Positions 34,162 through 43,192 of a stretch of 60,813 nt of DNA are shown here, piece after piece. The translations under genes were made by a program, and so were the position numbers. This stretch comes from Amaricoccus solimangrovi. GTDB taxonomy: Bacteria; Pseudomonadota; Alphaproteobacteria; Rhodobacterales; Rhodobacteraceae. Under the pieces are notes generated by a model. The model did not search any database and was not told where the DNA came from. It saw only the letters and a list, made by a program, of their open reading frames with translations. Every line of letters starts with the position of its first letter. Position 1 is the stretch's first letter. The DNA lies in the NCBI RefSeq assembly GCF_006385685.1, contig NZ_VFRP01000025.1, forward strand, positions 1 through 60,813, read 5' to 3'.

Positions 34162-35202
34162 TCAGGCGGAAAGGGGCTCCGCCGCGACGGCGGCGGGGTT
34201 GGCGCGCGCCCAGGCGGCGTAGCTCGCGATCTGGGCCGCGATCGGTCGGGGCTCCCAGCCGGTGTCGCGCCGGAGTGCTCCAATATCGTACCAGGCGTGC
34301 TGGCCGTGGCGCAGGGCCGGATCGAAATCGGCGTCGGCCGGCGCGTCGTCCGGCACCCAGTCGACCGCGACCGGCACGGCGGCGAGCATCTCCGGGAGCG
34401 GGATCGGGCGGCCGGTCGCGATGTTGTAGATGCCGTTCGCGCCCTCGGTCCCGAGGATCGCCAGCATCGCCTCGGCCACGTCCTCGACGCTGATCCAGTC
34501 GCCGGCGGTGTCGCGGCTACGCTCGGTGACGCGGATCGGCGTGCCGGCGAGCAGATGCGCCATCATCGCGCGCGGCAGGTGCATGAGCTTGCGCCCGCCG
34601 GTCGGCCGCTCCATCGGGCCGAATACGCGGGTGAAGCGCACCACCGGCGCCGGGATGCCGTGGAGTTCGGAGAACCGCTTCGCGACGAGTTCGCCGCCGA
34701 GCTTGCCGATGCCGTAGTATTCGGAGGGGCGGAAGAACCGCTCCTCCTCGGCCAGCGCGGCGGGGGCGACCGCCGGGTCTCCCACGCCGTAGACCGCGGC
34801 GCTGCTGACGTGGAGGACGCGCCGGAGCGCGCCCGCCGCGCGCGCGGCCTCGAGCACGTTGAGCGTGCCCGAGATGTTGACGTCGATGAAGCCGTGCGGC
34901 CGCTCGTATTCCCAGGCGGGCACATGCGTGATCGTCGCGCCATGGACCAGGATTTCCGGCGCCGCCGCGCCCACCATCTCGGCGAGCGCGGCGCGGTCGG
35001 TGACGTCGCAGAGCACGAAGTCGATCCGGCCCCGCCAAGGCGCGAGATGGGTGACCGCCGCCGCGTCGAGTGGTGCCAGGTCGAGCGCCGTGACGCGGGC
35101 GGAGGGCATGGCCTCGAGCAGGCGCGCGATCAACACGCTCATCACGAAGCCGCCCGCGCCGGTGACGAGGACGCGGGGGCCCTCGGGGTCGGTCCCGGCC
35201 AT
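34162..35202 (-). CDS. NAD-dependent epimerase/dehydratase family protein (D-erythronate dehydrogenase-like)
   Basis: A 346-residue extended-SDR enzyme with the nucleotide motif VTGAGGFVM (13-21), Ser133/Ser134 in LHVSSAAVYG and the catalytic pair Tyr163/Lys167 (EYYGIGK). RFTRVFGPMERPTGGRK and DWISVEDVAEAM follow family spacing. The closest style is the DenD-like dehydrogenases acting on sugar acids. Its start overlaps the M20 hydrolase stop by one base. Its place in a carbamoyl-amino-acid operon is unexplained. Confidence 0.85.
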   Translation of the reverse strand: MAGTDPEGPRVLVTGAGGFVMSVLIARLLEAMPSARVTALDLAPLDAAAVTHLAPWRGRIDFVLCDVTDRAALAEMVGAAAPEILVHGATITHVPAWEYERPHGFIDVNISGTLNVLEAARAAGALRRVLHVSSAAVYGVGDPAVAPAALAEEERFFRPSEYYGIGKLGGELVAKRFSELHGIPAPVVRFTRVFGPMERPTGGRKLMHLPRAMMAHLLAGTPIRVTERSRDTAGDWISVEDVAEAMLAILGTEGANGIYNIATGRPIPLPEMLAAVPVAVDWVPDDAPADADFDPALRHGQHAWYDIGALRRDTGWEPRPIAAQIASYAAWARANPAAVAAEPLSA

Positions 35203-36452
35203 CAGTAGGCGAGCTTGTGCAGGCCCGCGGCCAGTACGCGGATGCCCTCGACGATATCCTCGATCGAGGAGAATTCCTCCGGCGTGTGGCTGCGGCCGTC
35301 CTTGGAGCGGACGAAGATCATGCAGACCTTGGCGATCGCCGCCATCTGCTGGCTGTCGTGGCCCGCGCCGCTCGGCATCGTCATGAAGGGCACGCCCTGC
35401 TCCTTCGCCGACTGCTGGAAGGTCTTCACCAGATCGGGGTCGGACAGGCAGGGCTCGTGGTCGACGTAGTGCTCCCAGGAGATCCCGAGACCGCGCCGCG
35501 CCGCGACCTCGCGCATCAGCCCCTCGTGCGCCGCGTACATTTCGGCGCGTTTCTCGGGCACCGGATGGCGGGCGTCGATGGTGAAGCGGACCTCGCGCGG
35601 GATGACGGCGGGGCGATTCGGATAGGGCACGATCCGGCCCACGGTCGTCACCGCCGGGCGGCCCATCCGGTGCGCGGTGTTGAGGACGCCCGAGGCGATC
35701 TCGGCGAAACCGGCGGCCGGGTCGTTGCGGATGTCCATCGGGAAGCCGCCGGCGTGGTTCTGCACGCCGGTCAGGAGCACGTCGTAATGCCGGATGCCGG
35801 TGATCGCGTCGACGATCGCGACCGGAAGGCCCGCCTGTTCGAGAATCGGCCCCTGTTCGATGTGGAGCTCGACGAAGCTTTCGATGTCGTCGCGCTTCGC
35901 CTCGGGGATGCGCGCAGGATCGAGGCCGATCGCGAGCATCGCCTCGGCCATGGTCTCGTCGTCGTAGCCCTTCATCGCCTCGGCGTCGCCCGGCGCGATG
36001 CGGCCGGTGATCCCGCGCGAGCCCCAGAAATTAGTGCCGGGGAAGCGGCTGCCTTCCTCCTCGCAGAGGCTGAGCGCCTCGAGGCTGCGCTTCGGCTGGC
36101 CGAACTGCTCCTTGAGCGCCTTGATCGCGATGAGGCCAGCGAGCGCGCCGAGCGTGCCGTCGTAGCGGCCGCCGGGGCGCTGGGTGTCCATGTGCGAGCC
36201 CGAGACGATCGACTTGCCTCCCTCGGAGCCTTCGATCCGGCCCCAGACGTTGCCGACCGCGTCGCGGGTGACGGCGAGGCCCGCCTCCTCGCACCAGCGT
36301 GCATAGGCGTCGTTGGCGGCGACCCATTCGGGCGAATAGACGGTGCGCCAGACGCCGGTCTCGCCGTAGGCGCCGAAGGCCGCGGTCTCCATGATCAGCC
36401 GCTCGACATAGGCGGCGTCGATCTCGACGCGGGGGGAGGTCATGACGTTCAT
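35202..36452 (-). CDS. M20-family N-carbamoyl-L-amino acid hydrolase / ureidohydrolase
   Basis: A 416-residue binuclear-metal amidohydrolase of the hydantoinase/carbamoylase branch of M20. Metal ligands are His87 (GSHMDTQ), Asp98 (GGRYDGTLG), Glu132/133 (CEEEGSRF), the His in ELHIEQGP and the C-terminal GRSHTPEE. The lid-domain motifs GVQNHAGGFPMD and PSGAGHDSQQ are intact. Relatives act on N-carbamoyl-L-amino acids, allantoate, ureidoglycolate or beta-ureidopropionate. It supplies the L-side counterpart to the D-carbamoylase of module B. Confidence 0.92.
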   Translation of the reverse strand: MNVMTSPRVEIDAAYVERLIMETAAFGAYGETGVWRTVYSPEWVAANDAYARWCEEAGLAVTRDAVGNVWGRIEGSEGGKSIVSGSHMDTQRPGGRYDGTLGALAGLIAIKALKEQFGQPKRSLEALSLCEEEGSRFPGTNFWGSRGITGRIAPGDAEAMKGYDDETMAEAMLAIGLDPARIPEAKRDDIESFVELHIEQGPILEQAGLPVAIVDAITGIRHYDVLLTGVQNHAGGFPMDIRNDPAAGFAEIASGVLNTAHRMGRPAVTTVGRIVPYPNRPAVIPREVRFTIDARHPVPEKRAEMYAAHEGLMREVAARRGLGISWEHYVDHEPCLSDPDLVKTFQQSAKEQGVPFMTMPSGAGHDSQQMAAIAKVCMIFVRSKDGRSHTPEEFSSIEDIVEGIRVLAAGLHKLAY

Positions 36453-36495
36453 CTCTGGTCCAGTTGTTTGTTGGGCAGGTCGGGCGCGGCGCGCG

Positions 36496-37245
36496 TCACC
36501 ACATCACGTCGCCGCCGTTCGGCGAGATCGACTGGCCGACCATGTAGCCGGCCTCGTCGGAGGCGAGATAGACATAGGCCCAGGCGATCTCCTCGGGCTG
36601 GCCGATGCGGCGGATCGGCAGGGTCGAGAGCTTCCACTTGTTCCAGTCGTCGTCGCCGGCGTTCCACATCGGCGTGTCGGTCGGCCCCGGGCAGACGCAG
36701 TTGATCGTCACGCCGCGCGCCGCCACCTCCTGCGCGACCGAGACGCTGAGCCCGACGACGCCGGCCTTGGCGGCGCAATAGACGGCGTTGCCCGGCGCGG
36801 GCTTGTGCGAGAGTTGCGAGGCGGTGTTGATGATCCGTCCCTTGCCCCGCGGCAGCATGTGCGCGAGGGCGGCCTTCATGCCATAGGCGACACCGTTGAG
36901 ATTGATGTCAATCACCCGGTGCCACTGTTCCCAGTCCTGATCGGGGAAATCGGCGTTGGCGCCGAGGCCGGCGTTGTTGACGACGATGTCGACCGCGCCG
37001 AACCGCGCGACCGCCGCCGCGACCGCCGCCTCGACCTGGGCGCGGTCGGTGACGTCGCATTCCAGCGCGAAGGCGTCGACGCCGAGGCCGGTCAGCTCGG
37101 CTACGAGCGCCTCGCGCGGCTCGGTCCGGCCGAGATCGGCGAGCGCCACGTCGGCGCCCTCCTGGCCGAACAGCCGGCAGACGGCGGCGCCGATCCCGGT
37201 CGCCGAACCGATCACCAGCGCCTTCTTCCCTTCGAGTCTCTTCAT
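36496..37245 (-). CDS. Short-chain dehydrogenase/reductase
   Basis: A 249-residue classical SDR, started at ATG 37245 (MKRLEGKKALVIGSATGIG). The cofactor motif SATGIGAAV, NNAGLG (90-95), catalytic Ser143 and YxxxK (Tyr156, Lys160 in YCAAK) are intact, and CPGPTDTPMW and GQSISPNGGDVMW close the protein. The C-terminal GGDVMW style is common in hydroxy-acid or sugar-acid dehydrogenases; the substrate is unknown. Confidence 0.88.
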   Translation of the reverse strand: MKRLEGKKALVIGSATGIGAAVCRLFGQEGADVALADLGRTEPREALVAELTGLGVDAFALECDVTDRAQVEAAVAAAVARFGAVDIVVNNAGLGANADFPDQDWEQWHRVIDINLNGVAYGMKAALAHMLPRGKGRIINTASQLSHKPAPGNAVYCAAKAGVVGLSVSVAQEVAARGVTINCVCPGPTDTPMWNAGDDDWNKWKLSTLPIRRIGQPEEIAWAYVYLASDEAGYMVGQSISPNGGDVMW

Positions 37246-37273
37246 CTTGCTTGGTCCATTCACGGGTTCGATG

Positions 37274-38146
37274 TCAGGCGCCGGGACGTTTGGGCGTCCA
37301 GGCGAGGACGCGCTCCTGCAGCTTGCGGCAGAGCGCGAAGCTCGCCATCGCATAGGCGAGGATGACGAGGGTGATGAGCGCCATGCGGCCGGTGTTGGAG
37401 AAGTATTCCGACCAGATCACCATCCGGCCGATGCCGCTCTCGACTCCGATGTATTCGGCGCCGATCACCGCCGACCAGGCGAGGCCGAGGGTGAGGAACA
37501 CGCTCGAGAAGAGCTCGGGCAGGATCGCGGGCAGGATGATCGAGCGATGGATCCGGAGCCGCGAGGCGCCGAGGACGCGGGCGTTCTCGATGTATCTGGC
37601 CGGCACGTTGGCGACGGCGTTGACCGTGCCGATCAGGTAGATGACGCCGACGCCATAGGCGACGAAGACGATCGCCGCCCAGTTGGTCGCGCCGAACCAG
37701 AACTGGAACAGCGGGATCATTGCGAGCAGCGGGCACATCCGCGCCAGATGGAGCGAGGGCGCCACGAGCTTGCGCACCCGCGACGACCAGGACAGCGCGA
37801 GGCCGAGAAGGACGCCCGCGAGGCCGCCGAGCACGAGGCCGACCGTCAGCCGGAACAGCGTCAGCGCCGAGTGGAACACCAGCGCCAGCACCGCGCCGAG
37901 CAGGGTCTGCGCGCCGCCGAGCTGCGGCACCGGCGCCCACATCTCGATCTTCCAGTAGTCTGAGAGGCCGGTCAGGGCGCGGCCGAAGATGAACTCCCAG
38001 GGCGGCACGATCGGCGATTCCCGGAGCGGGCTTCGCGGCGCCATGTGGCCCGCGATCTCCCAGCCGACGATGAGCGCGATCACCACCATGGCGCTGATCC
38101 AGTCGCGGCGCAGGCCCGCGCCGAGGCGGCGGATCGCGCCCATCAC
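37274..38146 (-). CDS. SsuC/TauC-type ABC permease (module C)
   Basis: A 290-residue BPD_transp_1 permease with about six hydrophobic segments. The EAA-like loop reads NARVLGASRLRIHRSIILPA (residues about 190-210), followed by ILPELFSSVFLTLGLAWSAV. Relatives import sulfonates, taurine, nitrate, pyrimidine precursors or formylaminopyrimidine. It overlaps the ATPase gene by 4 bp. A second permease of the same family lies on the other side of the ATPase. Confidence 0.9.
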   Translation of the reverse strand: MMGAIRRLGAGLRRDWISAMVVIALIVGWEIAGHMAPRSPLRESPIVPPWEFIFGRALTGLSDYWKIEMWAPVPQLGGAQTLLGAVLALVFHSALTLFRLTVGLVLGGLAGVLLGLALSWSSRVRKLVAPSLHLARMCPLLAMIPLFQFWFGATNWAAIVFVAYGVGVIYLIGTVNAVANVPARYIENARVLGASRLRIHRSIILPAILPELFSSVFLTLGLAWSAVIGAEYIGVESGIGRMVIWSEYFSNTGRMALITLVILAYAMASFALCRKLQERVLAWTPKRPGA

Positions 38147-38910
38147 GCGGCCCCCGGCGTGTGCTGCTCGAGCTCGAGATGGCCGAGGATGGTCTTCGAG
38201 ATCGCGATGCCGCGCGGGCTCGCGCGTTCCTCCTCGTCGCGGGGGCGGGTGAGGTCAACGCGGATGTCGTCGACGATCCGCCCGGCGCGCAGAACGAGGG
38301 CGCGTTCCGCGAGGACCAGCGCCTCCTCGATGTCATGGGTGACGAAGATGATGGTCCGCCCGGTGCTGCGCCAGAGGTCGATCAGCAGGTTCTGCAGGTC
38401 GCGCCGGGTCACGTAGTCGAGCGGACCGAAGGGCTCGTCCATCAGCAGGATCGGCGCGCCGCCGGCGAAAGCGGTGGCGATCGCCACGCGCTTGCGCATG
38501 CCGCCCGAGAGCTCCTTCGGCCAGCTGTCGCCGAAGCGGCCGAGCCCGACCTTGTCGAGCCATTCGCGCGCGACGCCCTGGCGCTCCGCCGCCGGGATCC
38601 CCTGGGCGAGCAGGCCGAATTCGACGTTGGCCTGCACCGTCATCCAGGGGAAGACCGTGTCCTCCTGGAAGACCATGCCGCGGTCGATGCCGGGCCCCTT
38701 GACCGGCCGGCCGTCGACCGCGATCTCGCCGGCGGTCAGCGTGTTCAGCCCGGCGAGCGAGCGCAGGAGCGTCGACTTGCCGTGACCGGAACGGCCGAGC
38801 AGGCAGACGAACTCGCCGTCGCCGATCGTTGACGAGATCCGGTCGAGCGCCCGGACCTCGCGGCCCGAGGCGTGGCGGAAGACGCAGGAGGCGTTGGTGA
38901 TCGAGATCAT
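38143..38910 (-). CDS. SsuB/TauB-type ABC ATPase (module C)
   Basis: A 255-residue nucleotide-binding subunit started at ATG 38910. Walker A is GRSGHGKST, Q-loop FQEDTVFPWMTV, signature LSGGMRKRVAIA, Walker B ILLMDEPFGPLD and switch FVTHDIEEAL. It serves the two flanking permeases. Confidence 0.93.
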   Translation of the reverse strand: MISITNASCVFRHASGREVRALDRISSTIGDGEFVCLLGRSGHGKSTLLRSLAGLNTLTAGEIAVDGRPVKGPGIDRGMVFQEDTVFPWMTVQANVEFGLLAQGIPAAERQGVAREWLDKVGLGRFGDSWPKELSGGMRKRVAIATAFAGGAPILLMDEPFGPLDYVTRRDLQNLLIDLWRSTGRTIIFVTHDIEEALVLAERALVLRAGRIVDDIRVDLTRPRDEEERASPRGIAISKTILGHLELEQHTPGAA

Positions 38911-38923
38911 CGGTCTCTCCGGT

Positions 38924-39772
38924 TCAAAGCGCGCCCTCGGGCATCCAGCGGGTCGCGGCGCGGCGGGCAAGCATCAGGAGCGCGTCGGCGATGACCGCGA
39001 TCAGCGCGAGCAGGAGCAGTCCGCCCATCATCGAGGCGATGTCCTGAACGCCCCAGGTGGTGATGATGACCCGCCCGATGCCCCGGTCGGTCCCGAGCAG
39101 CTCGGTGATCGCGGCGAGCCCCCAAGCGGCGCCAAGCGCGGCACGCAGGCCACCGAAGAGCTCGGGCACCGATCCGGGCAGCGAGACGCGGTGGAAGATC
39201 ATCCAGGGCCCCGCGCCGAGCGTGCTCGCGCTCTCGGCGAAGGAGGGGTGCAGGTGCTCGACGGCGCGGAGCGCGTAGAGATGCAGCACCACGGCCGAAT
39301 AGAAGGCGACGAGGATGATCTTCGAGTTCTCCGAGACGCCGAACCAGATCAGGAAGAACGGCGCCGCGACCAGGATCGGCACGGTGCCGAGGATCGCCAC
39401 GATCGGCCGGGTGATCTGGTGGATCACGTTCGAATGCGCGCTGCCGAGCCCGGTCAGCGTGCCGATGACCGCGCCGACCGCGCAGCCGAGGAGCGCGGTA
39501 TAGGTGGTCGAGACCAGATGCGGCCAGTAGCCGCCGGGCGGCAGGCCGAGGCCGACGAAGTATCGGCTGTCGAAGAAATGCGTCACCGCCGCTGCGATCA
39601 CCTGCCAGGGCGGCGGCAGGTAGCGCCCGATCACGAGGTGACCGAGCGTCCAGACGATGAAGAAGAGCGCGATCCCGCCGAGCGTCCACCAGATCTCGGG
39701 CGACGGCCGCGCCGGCGCGGTGGCCTTGTCCGCCACCGGCATCGCATCCCGCGTCGCGTCTATGTCGGTCAT
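38924..39772 (-). CDS. SsuC/TauC-type ABC permease, second subunit (module C)
   Basis: A 282-residue permease with the EAA loop ESASTLGAGPWMIFHRVSLP and the segment GSVPELFGGLRAALGAAWGL. The extended N-terminus (residues 1-30) is polar. Two different permease genes around one ATPase suggest a heterodimeric channel, which is less common in this family than a homodimer. Confidence 0.9.
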   Translation of the reverse strand: MTDIDATRDAMPVADKATAPARPSPEIWWTLGGIALFFIVWTLGHLVIGRYLPPPWQVIAAAVTHFFDSRYFVGLGLPPGGYWPHLVSTTYTALLGCAVGAVIGTLTGLGSAHSNVIHQITRPIVAILGTVPILVAAPFFLIWFGVSENSKIILVAFYSAVVLHLYALRAVEHLHPSFAESASTLGAGPWMIFHRVSLPGSVPELFGGLRAALGAAWGLAAITELLGTDRGIGRVIITTWGVQDIASMMGGLLLLALIAVIADALLMLARRAATRWMPEGAL

Positions 39773-39792
39773 GCCGCGATCTTCCGTCGCGG

Positions 39793-39817
39793 GGACCGGC
39801 GGGCGCGCCGCCGGTCC
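39793..39817 (-). other. Perfect intercistronic hairpin after the module C binding-protein gene
   Basis: GGACCGGCGG (39793-39802), loop GCGCG and CCGCCGGTCC (39808-39817) form a 10-bp perfect stem in the 58-bp gap between the binding-protein stop and the permease. It is the third such hairpin after a binding-protein gene in this window. Confidence 0.65.
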
Positions 39818-39830
39818 GCCGGGGTGGGGG

Positions 39831-41144
39831 TCAAGCCGTCGCCGCCTGGGCGAAGCGCTCGGCGTCGAGGAAGTTGAAATTGGCGAGATGAACCTTCGCC
39901 TGGTCGAGCATCGCCTGCCGCTCCGGCCCGACAGTGTCGGTGGCCGAGACCTTGCCGAGCATCGCCTCGGTCCGGTCCTTCATCCCGGCCATCTCCTGCC
40001 AGATGCCCTTGGCCGCGAAGATGCGGTCGAGATCGTAGGGCTCGTCCGGGATGGTGCCGGCCTTCACGAACTGCTGGATCTGGTAGGTGTAGATGTTCCT
40101 GTAGTTGAGCGCATAGCTCTCGTCTTCCCAGACCTTGGACTGGTCCTTCCACTGGAAGAACGGGTCGAGGTCCTCGAAGATGAACTTGATCGATTCCGCG
40201 TCCATCTGCGCGCCGGTCTGCGCGTTGATGAAGGGCGCGTATTCGGTCAGCGCCTGGGTCTGGTTCGGCCCGAAGATATAGTCGAGCGTGCGGTACATCC
40301 CCCCGACGAAGCGATAGACGGTGTCGCGGTTGTTCTCGAGGTAATCCGTCGTGGTCTGGATCAGGTCGTAGTTCAGGAGGCTGTTGAGCGGTGAGCCGGT
40401 GCCGCTCGCCATGTATTTGACCATCTGGCGGGTCGACATGATCGGCTTCCAGCCCGCCTGGAACTGGAGCTGGTAGATCTGCACCGCGCCGCCCGGGGCG
40501 GCGAAGTCGATGCCGTTCGAGATCGCGAGCTGGACCGCCTTCGGATCCTCGACCGGGATCGTCTCGGTATCGGCCATGCTCATGCCGCCGAGACTGAGAG
40601 CGAATTCGTTCCAGGGATGCGTGCTCGGGCTCGCGGTGATCGCGAACTTCTTGCCGCGCATCTGCTCGACGGCGGCCTTCGCTGCGTCGTCCCAGCTCAT
40701 GCCCTCGGCGATGAACTCGTCGACCGACTTGTACTTCGCCGGGTCGCCGACGATCGTGGAGCCTTGGAAGTAGCTGTAGACGAGGATCGGATGCAGGTTC
40801 GGCACCCGGTCGAGCTGCTGGATCGCGAGGCCGAACCAGTAGCTCGTGATGTCGAGCTCGCCGTTCATCAGCTGCGGCACCACCTGGGTCTCGAGCAGCG
40901 AGCGCGGCACGCCGCCCGCCATGGTGATGCCGTTGTCCTTCAGGAAGTCCTTCTGCGATGCGAGCACCGTCCAGCAATGGTTTGTCACCGCGAAGCCGCC
41001 GAAGCGCACCGTGGTCTCGGGAATGGCCGGCACCGTCTGAGCCCGCGCCCAGACCGGCGGCAGGGCGGCGGTCGCGGCGAGCGCCGCGGCACCGGTCTGC
41101 AGGAACTTGCGCCGTCCGACCGGCGCGCTCGGGAACCCGCTCAT
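39831..41144 (-). CDS. NrtA/SsuA-type substrate-binding protein with Tat signal (module C)
   Basis: A 437-residue binding protein with a clear Tat signal (GRRKFLQTGAAALAATAALP) and cleavage likely after ARAQ. The mature part has the NMT1/nitrate-binding fold: VRFGGFAVTNHCWTVLASQK, VVPQLMNGELDITSYWFGLA and KKFAITASPSTHPWNEFALS. It is first in the operon, facing away from IclR2. With the M20 hydrolase and the N-carbamoylsarcosine amidase-like enzyme downstream, a nitrogenous ureido or carbamoyl compound is the likely ligand (inference). Confidence 0.9.
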   Translation of the reverse strand: MSGFPSAPVGRRKFLQTGAAALAATAALPPVWARAQTVPAIPETTVRFGGFAVTNHCWTVLASQKDFLKDNGITMAGGVPRSLLETQVVPQLMNGELDITSYWFGLAIQQLDRVPNLHPILVYSYFQGSTIVGDPAKYKSVDEFIAEGMSWDDAAKAAVEQMRGKKFAITASPSTHPWNEFALSLGGMSMADTETIPVEDPKAVQLAISNGIDFAAPGGAVQIYQLQFQAGWKPIMSTRQMVKYMASGTGSPLNSLLNYDLIQTTTDYLENNRDTVYRFVGGMYRTLDYIFGPNQTQALTEYAPFINAQTGAQMDAESIKFIFEDLDPFFQWKDQSKVWEDESYALNYRNIYTYQIQQFVKAGTIPDEPYDLDRIFAAKGIWQEMAGMKDRTEAMLGKVSATDTVGPERQAMLDQAKVHLANFNFLDAERFAQAATA

Positions 41145-41155
41145 GAATCGCTCCT

Positions 41156-41181
41156 ATGTACTTTACTGAATATGATGTACT
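41156..41181. promoter_or_regulatory. Direct repeat in the module C control region
   Basis: ATGTACT occurs at 41156-41162 and again at 41175-41181, 19 bp apart (about two helical turns), directly before the binding-protein start and facing the IclR gene. It sits in an AT-rich patch and is a plausible regulator-binding site, but it does not match the module B IclR blocks closely. Confidence 0.35.
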
Positions 41182-41374
41182 GCATAAAGAATGTTTTGGG
41201 CCAAGCCGGAAGCGCCTCCCCGAGCCCCGGCAAGCGCGAGACTGTTCAAACGGGTCGCAGAGCGCCCAAATCTTCGCCGCCTTGAAAACGCGCGCGGCGC
41301 CCACGTATGATGCGGATCGCGCCGGGCTGCCCCGGGGCAAAACCGAACCCAGGCAGCAGGCGGAGGTCTATGGA

Positions 41375-42319
41375 ATGAAGTCGGAAGGTCAGTCGCTGAG
41401 CCTGATCGAGCGGATCCGGGAAAACGATCGGACAAATGCGATGCGCGAGATCATGCTGCGCGCTCCGGCTGGAAAGTCGCGCGCGGATCTGCTCGCGGGG
41501 GAGGAGGCTTGCGCCGCCGAGGGGCGCCGCGATTTCCCGCAGGGTGTGGTGCCCGCGCTGGCCAATTCGCTGCTGATCATCTCGCTGCTGAACAGTCGGG
41601 CTCCCGAACCCCAGACGCTCGCCGACATTTCCCGGCTGTTGGGCATTACCAAGAGCCATTGCCACTCGATCCTGCGCACACTCGTCTATTTCGACTGGGT
41701 GCGCTTCGACGACCGGCGCAAGACCTACGAGCTGCAGCCGAGCGCGCTTTCGGACGTCTCGTCACTACTGAACTCGCCGGCCCTCGAGACCATCCGCGTC
41801 GAACTCGCCACGCTCGTCGAGGAGACGGATGTTCCCTGCGTCCTGGCTCAGCCGCTCGCGGACCGCTCCTTCGTCGTGATCGACACGTTCCGGAGCCGCA
41901 ACTACGTGCAGGTCTACTACCCGGTGGGTCATCGCTTCCCGAGTGATGCGGTGGCACACCTGCGCGTGATGCTGGCCTGGAGCGACGCCGCGGCGACGGA
42001 GGAATACATCCGCACCTGGCGGCCGCACCGATATACCAGCAGGACAGCGACCGAGCTCGAGGAGATCCGCGCCGAAGTCGCGCGCACCCGCGCCCGCGGC
42101 TACGCGCTCAGCGTGGGCGAGTTCACCGACGGCATGACCGCGATCGCCGCGCCGATCTTCGGCACGGACGGAGGGATCGCCTACATCGCGAGCTTCTCCT
42201 TCCTGCTCGCCGACCGGACCTTCGACGAGAAGCAACTCGCGGCAGCGCTGCGCAAGGCGCTACAGCGCATCCACGCGGGGACGCGGGCGCTCACCCCGTC
42301 CGACTGGATTTCCTCCTGA
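41375..42319 (+). CDS. IclR-family transcriptional regulator (module C)
   Basis: A 314-residue regulator. ATG 41375 is chosen because GGAGG ends eight bases before it; the frame stays open further upstream but without a ribosome-binding site. The HTH domain (about 62-125) has TLADISRLLGITKSHCHSIL. The effector domain has DRSFVVIDTFRSRNYVQVYY and ARGYALSVGEFTDGMTAIA. It is paralogous to the module B IclR and likewise faces an importer operon. Confidence 0.9.
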   Translation: MKSEGQSLSLIERIRENDRTNAMREIMLRAPAGKSRADLLAGEEACAAEGRRDFPQGVVPALANSLLIISLLNSRAPEPQTLADISRLLGITKSHCHSILRTLVYFDWVRFDDRRKTYELQPSALSDVSSLLNSPALETIRVELATLVEETDVPCVLAQPLADRSFVVIDTFRSRNYVQVYYPVGHRFPSDAVAHLRVMLAWSDAAATEEYIRTWRPHRYTSRTATELEEIRAEVARTRARGYALSVGEFTDGMTAIAAPIFGTDGGIAYIASFSFLLADRTFDEKQLAAALRKALQRIHAGTRALTPSDWISS

Positions 42320-42409
42320 GCGCGGCCGTTGGCTCTGCCGCACGCCCTACGGTCTGGGGAGATCCTAGGGATTCCTGTTGGGGATGGGACGTGCTTCACG
42401 GTTGTCTCC

Positions 42410-42565
42410 ATGGAGGAGGCGGCGTTGGGAATTCGGCTTGTCTTGAGCGAGCGTGAGTGGGAGCGGGTCGCGTCGCGCATCATCGGAGACGAGCGGAGGC
42501 GGGGGAGCAGAGGTCGCGACAGCCGACTGTTCGTCGAGGCGATGCTTTGGCTGGGGCGCACCGGC
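42410..42565 (+). pseudogene. N-terminal fragment of an IS5-family transposase
   Basis: The reading from ATG 42410 gives MEEAALGIRLVLSEREWERV, then IGDERRRGSRGRDSRLFVEA and MLWLGRTG. This matches the opening of IS5-family transposases (LSDxxWxRI...GRxGxDNRxFVEAVLWIxRTG). Homology stops where the WRDLP block should follow. A CTAG (42365-42368) directly before GGATTCCTG could be the old target site. No catalytic residues remain. Confidence 0.7.
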
Positions 42566-42806
42566 CGCGCGCGACGGACAAGCCGTCCCCGCGGCGGCGG
42601 CTGGCCCCGCTGGCGCTGATGGGCATGCGGTCGTCAATTTCGGCCTCCGCCTCCGATGAGCGACCGAAGACTTTCGGCGGGGCCGCGGAGCGCGCAGGGC
42701 GCGGCGGGGTAGCACTAGCGAGCGTCATCACGCGGGATCGCGAGGCCCTGCCTGTGTTTCGGCGTGCAATTGAGTCAGAGCCCTTATTGCATGCCTTTCC
42801 ACAGTC
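42566..42806. other. Decayed spacer between the IS5 fragment and the RES fragment
   Basis: No frame gives a recognisable product here, and the sequence appears to be scrambled junction DNA. The following gap at 43065-43192, before the GntR stop codon, is equally featureless. Confidence 0.5.
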
Positions 42807-43064
42807 ATGGGGGTTCCGACCGATGTCGCAAGGGCCTCCCGGCAGTCCCTCGCGCGAGCCTGGTCGCTCGCGTTTCACGAGCATCCCGCCAAACCAGACG
42901 GCATCATCTATCCGTCACGGCTCAACGGGCAGACGAACATCGCCGTGTTCGAACGAGCCATCGGGAAACTCGGAGCGGTTCGGACGACGAAACTGCTCGC
43001 CGCGCCGGGATTCGCTGCCACGCTGAACGAGCTGAGGGTCAGCATTGTCGTACCAGACCGCTAG
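42807..43064 (+). pseudogene. C-terminal fragment of a RES-domain protein
   Basis: The 85-codon frame reads MGVPTDVARASRQSLARAWS, then KPDGIIYPSRLNGQTNIAVF and ERAIGKL. The segment 'DGIIYPSR..G..NIAVFER' is the C-terminal hallmark of RES-domain toxins (NAD+ phosphorylases of type II toxin-antitoxin systems). The N-terminal half with the catalytic Arg/Glu region and any antitoxin gene are absent, so this is a remnant beside transposon debris. Confidence 0.72.
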
Positions 43065-43192
43065 GGGCGCGGTCAGCGCTCCGGTGCGCTGGCGGCAAGG
43101 GGAACCGCCTGCGCGGCCGGTGTGAAGTCCCCGCGGCCGGCGGACAATTCCGTCCTCCCGCGGCGAGTGCCAGCCTTTGCGAACACGTCCCG

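Noticed and set aside
42807-43064. A functional RES-Xre toxin-antitoxin system
   Set aside because: Only the RES C-terminus remains and no antitoxin gene adjoins it. The XRE gene at 59934 is of the MmyB type and unrelated.
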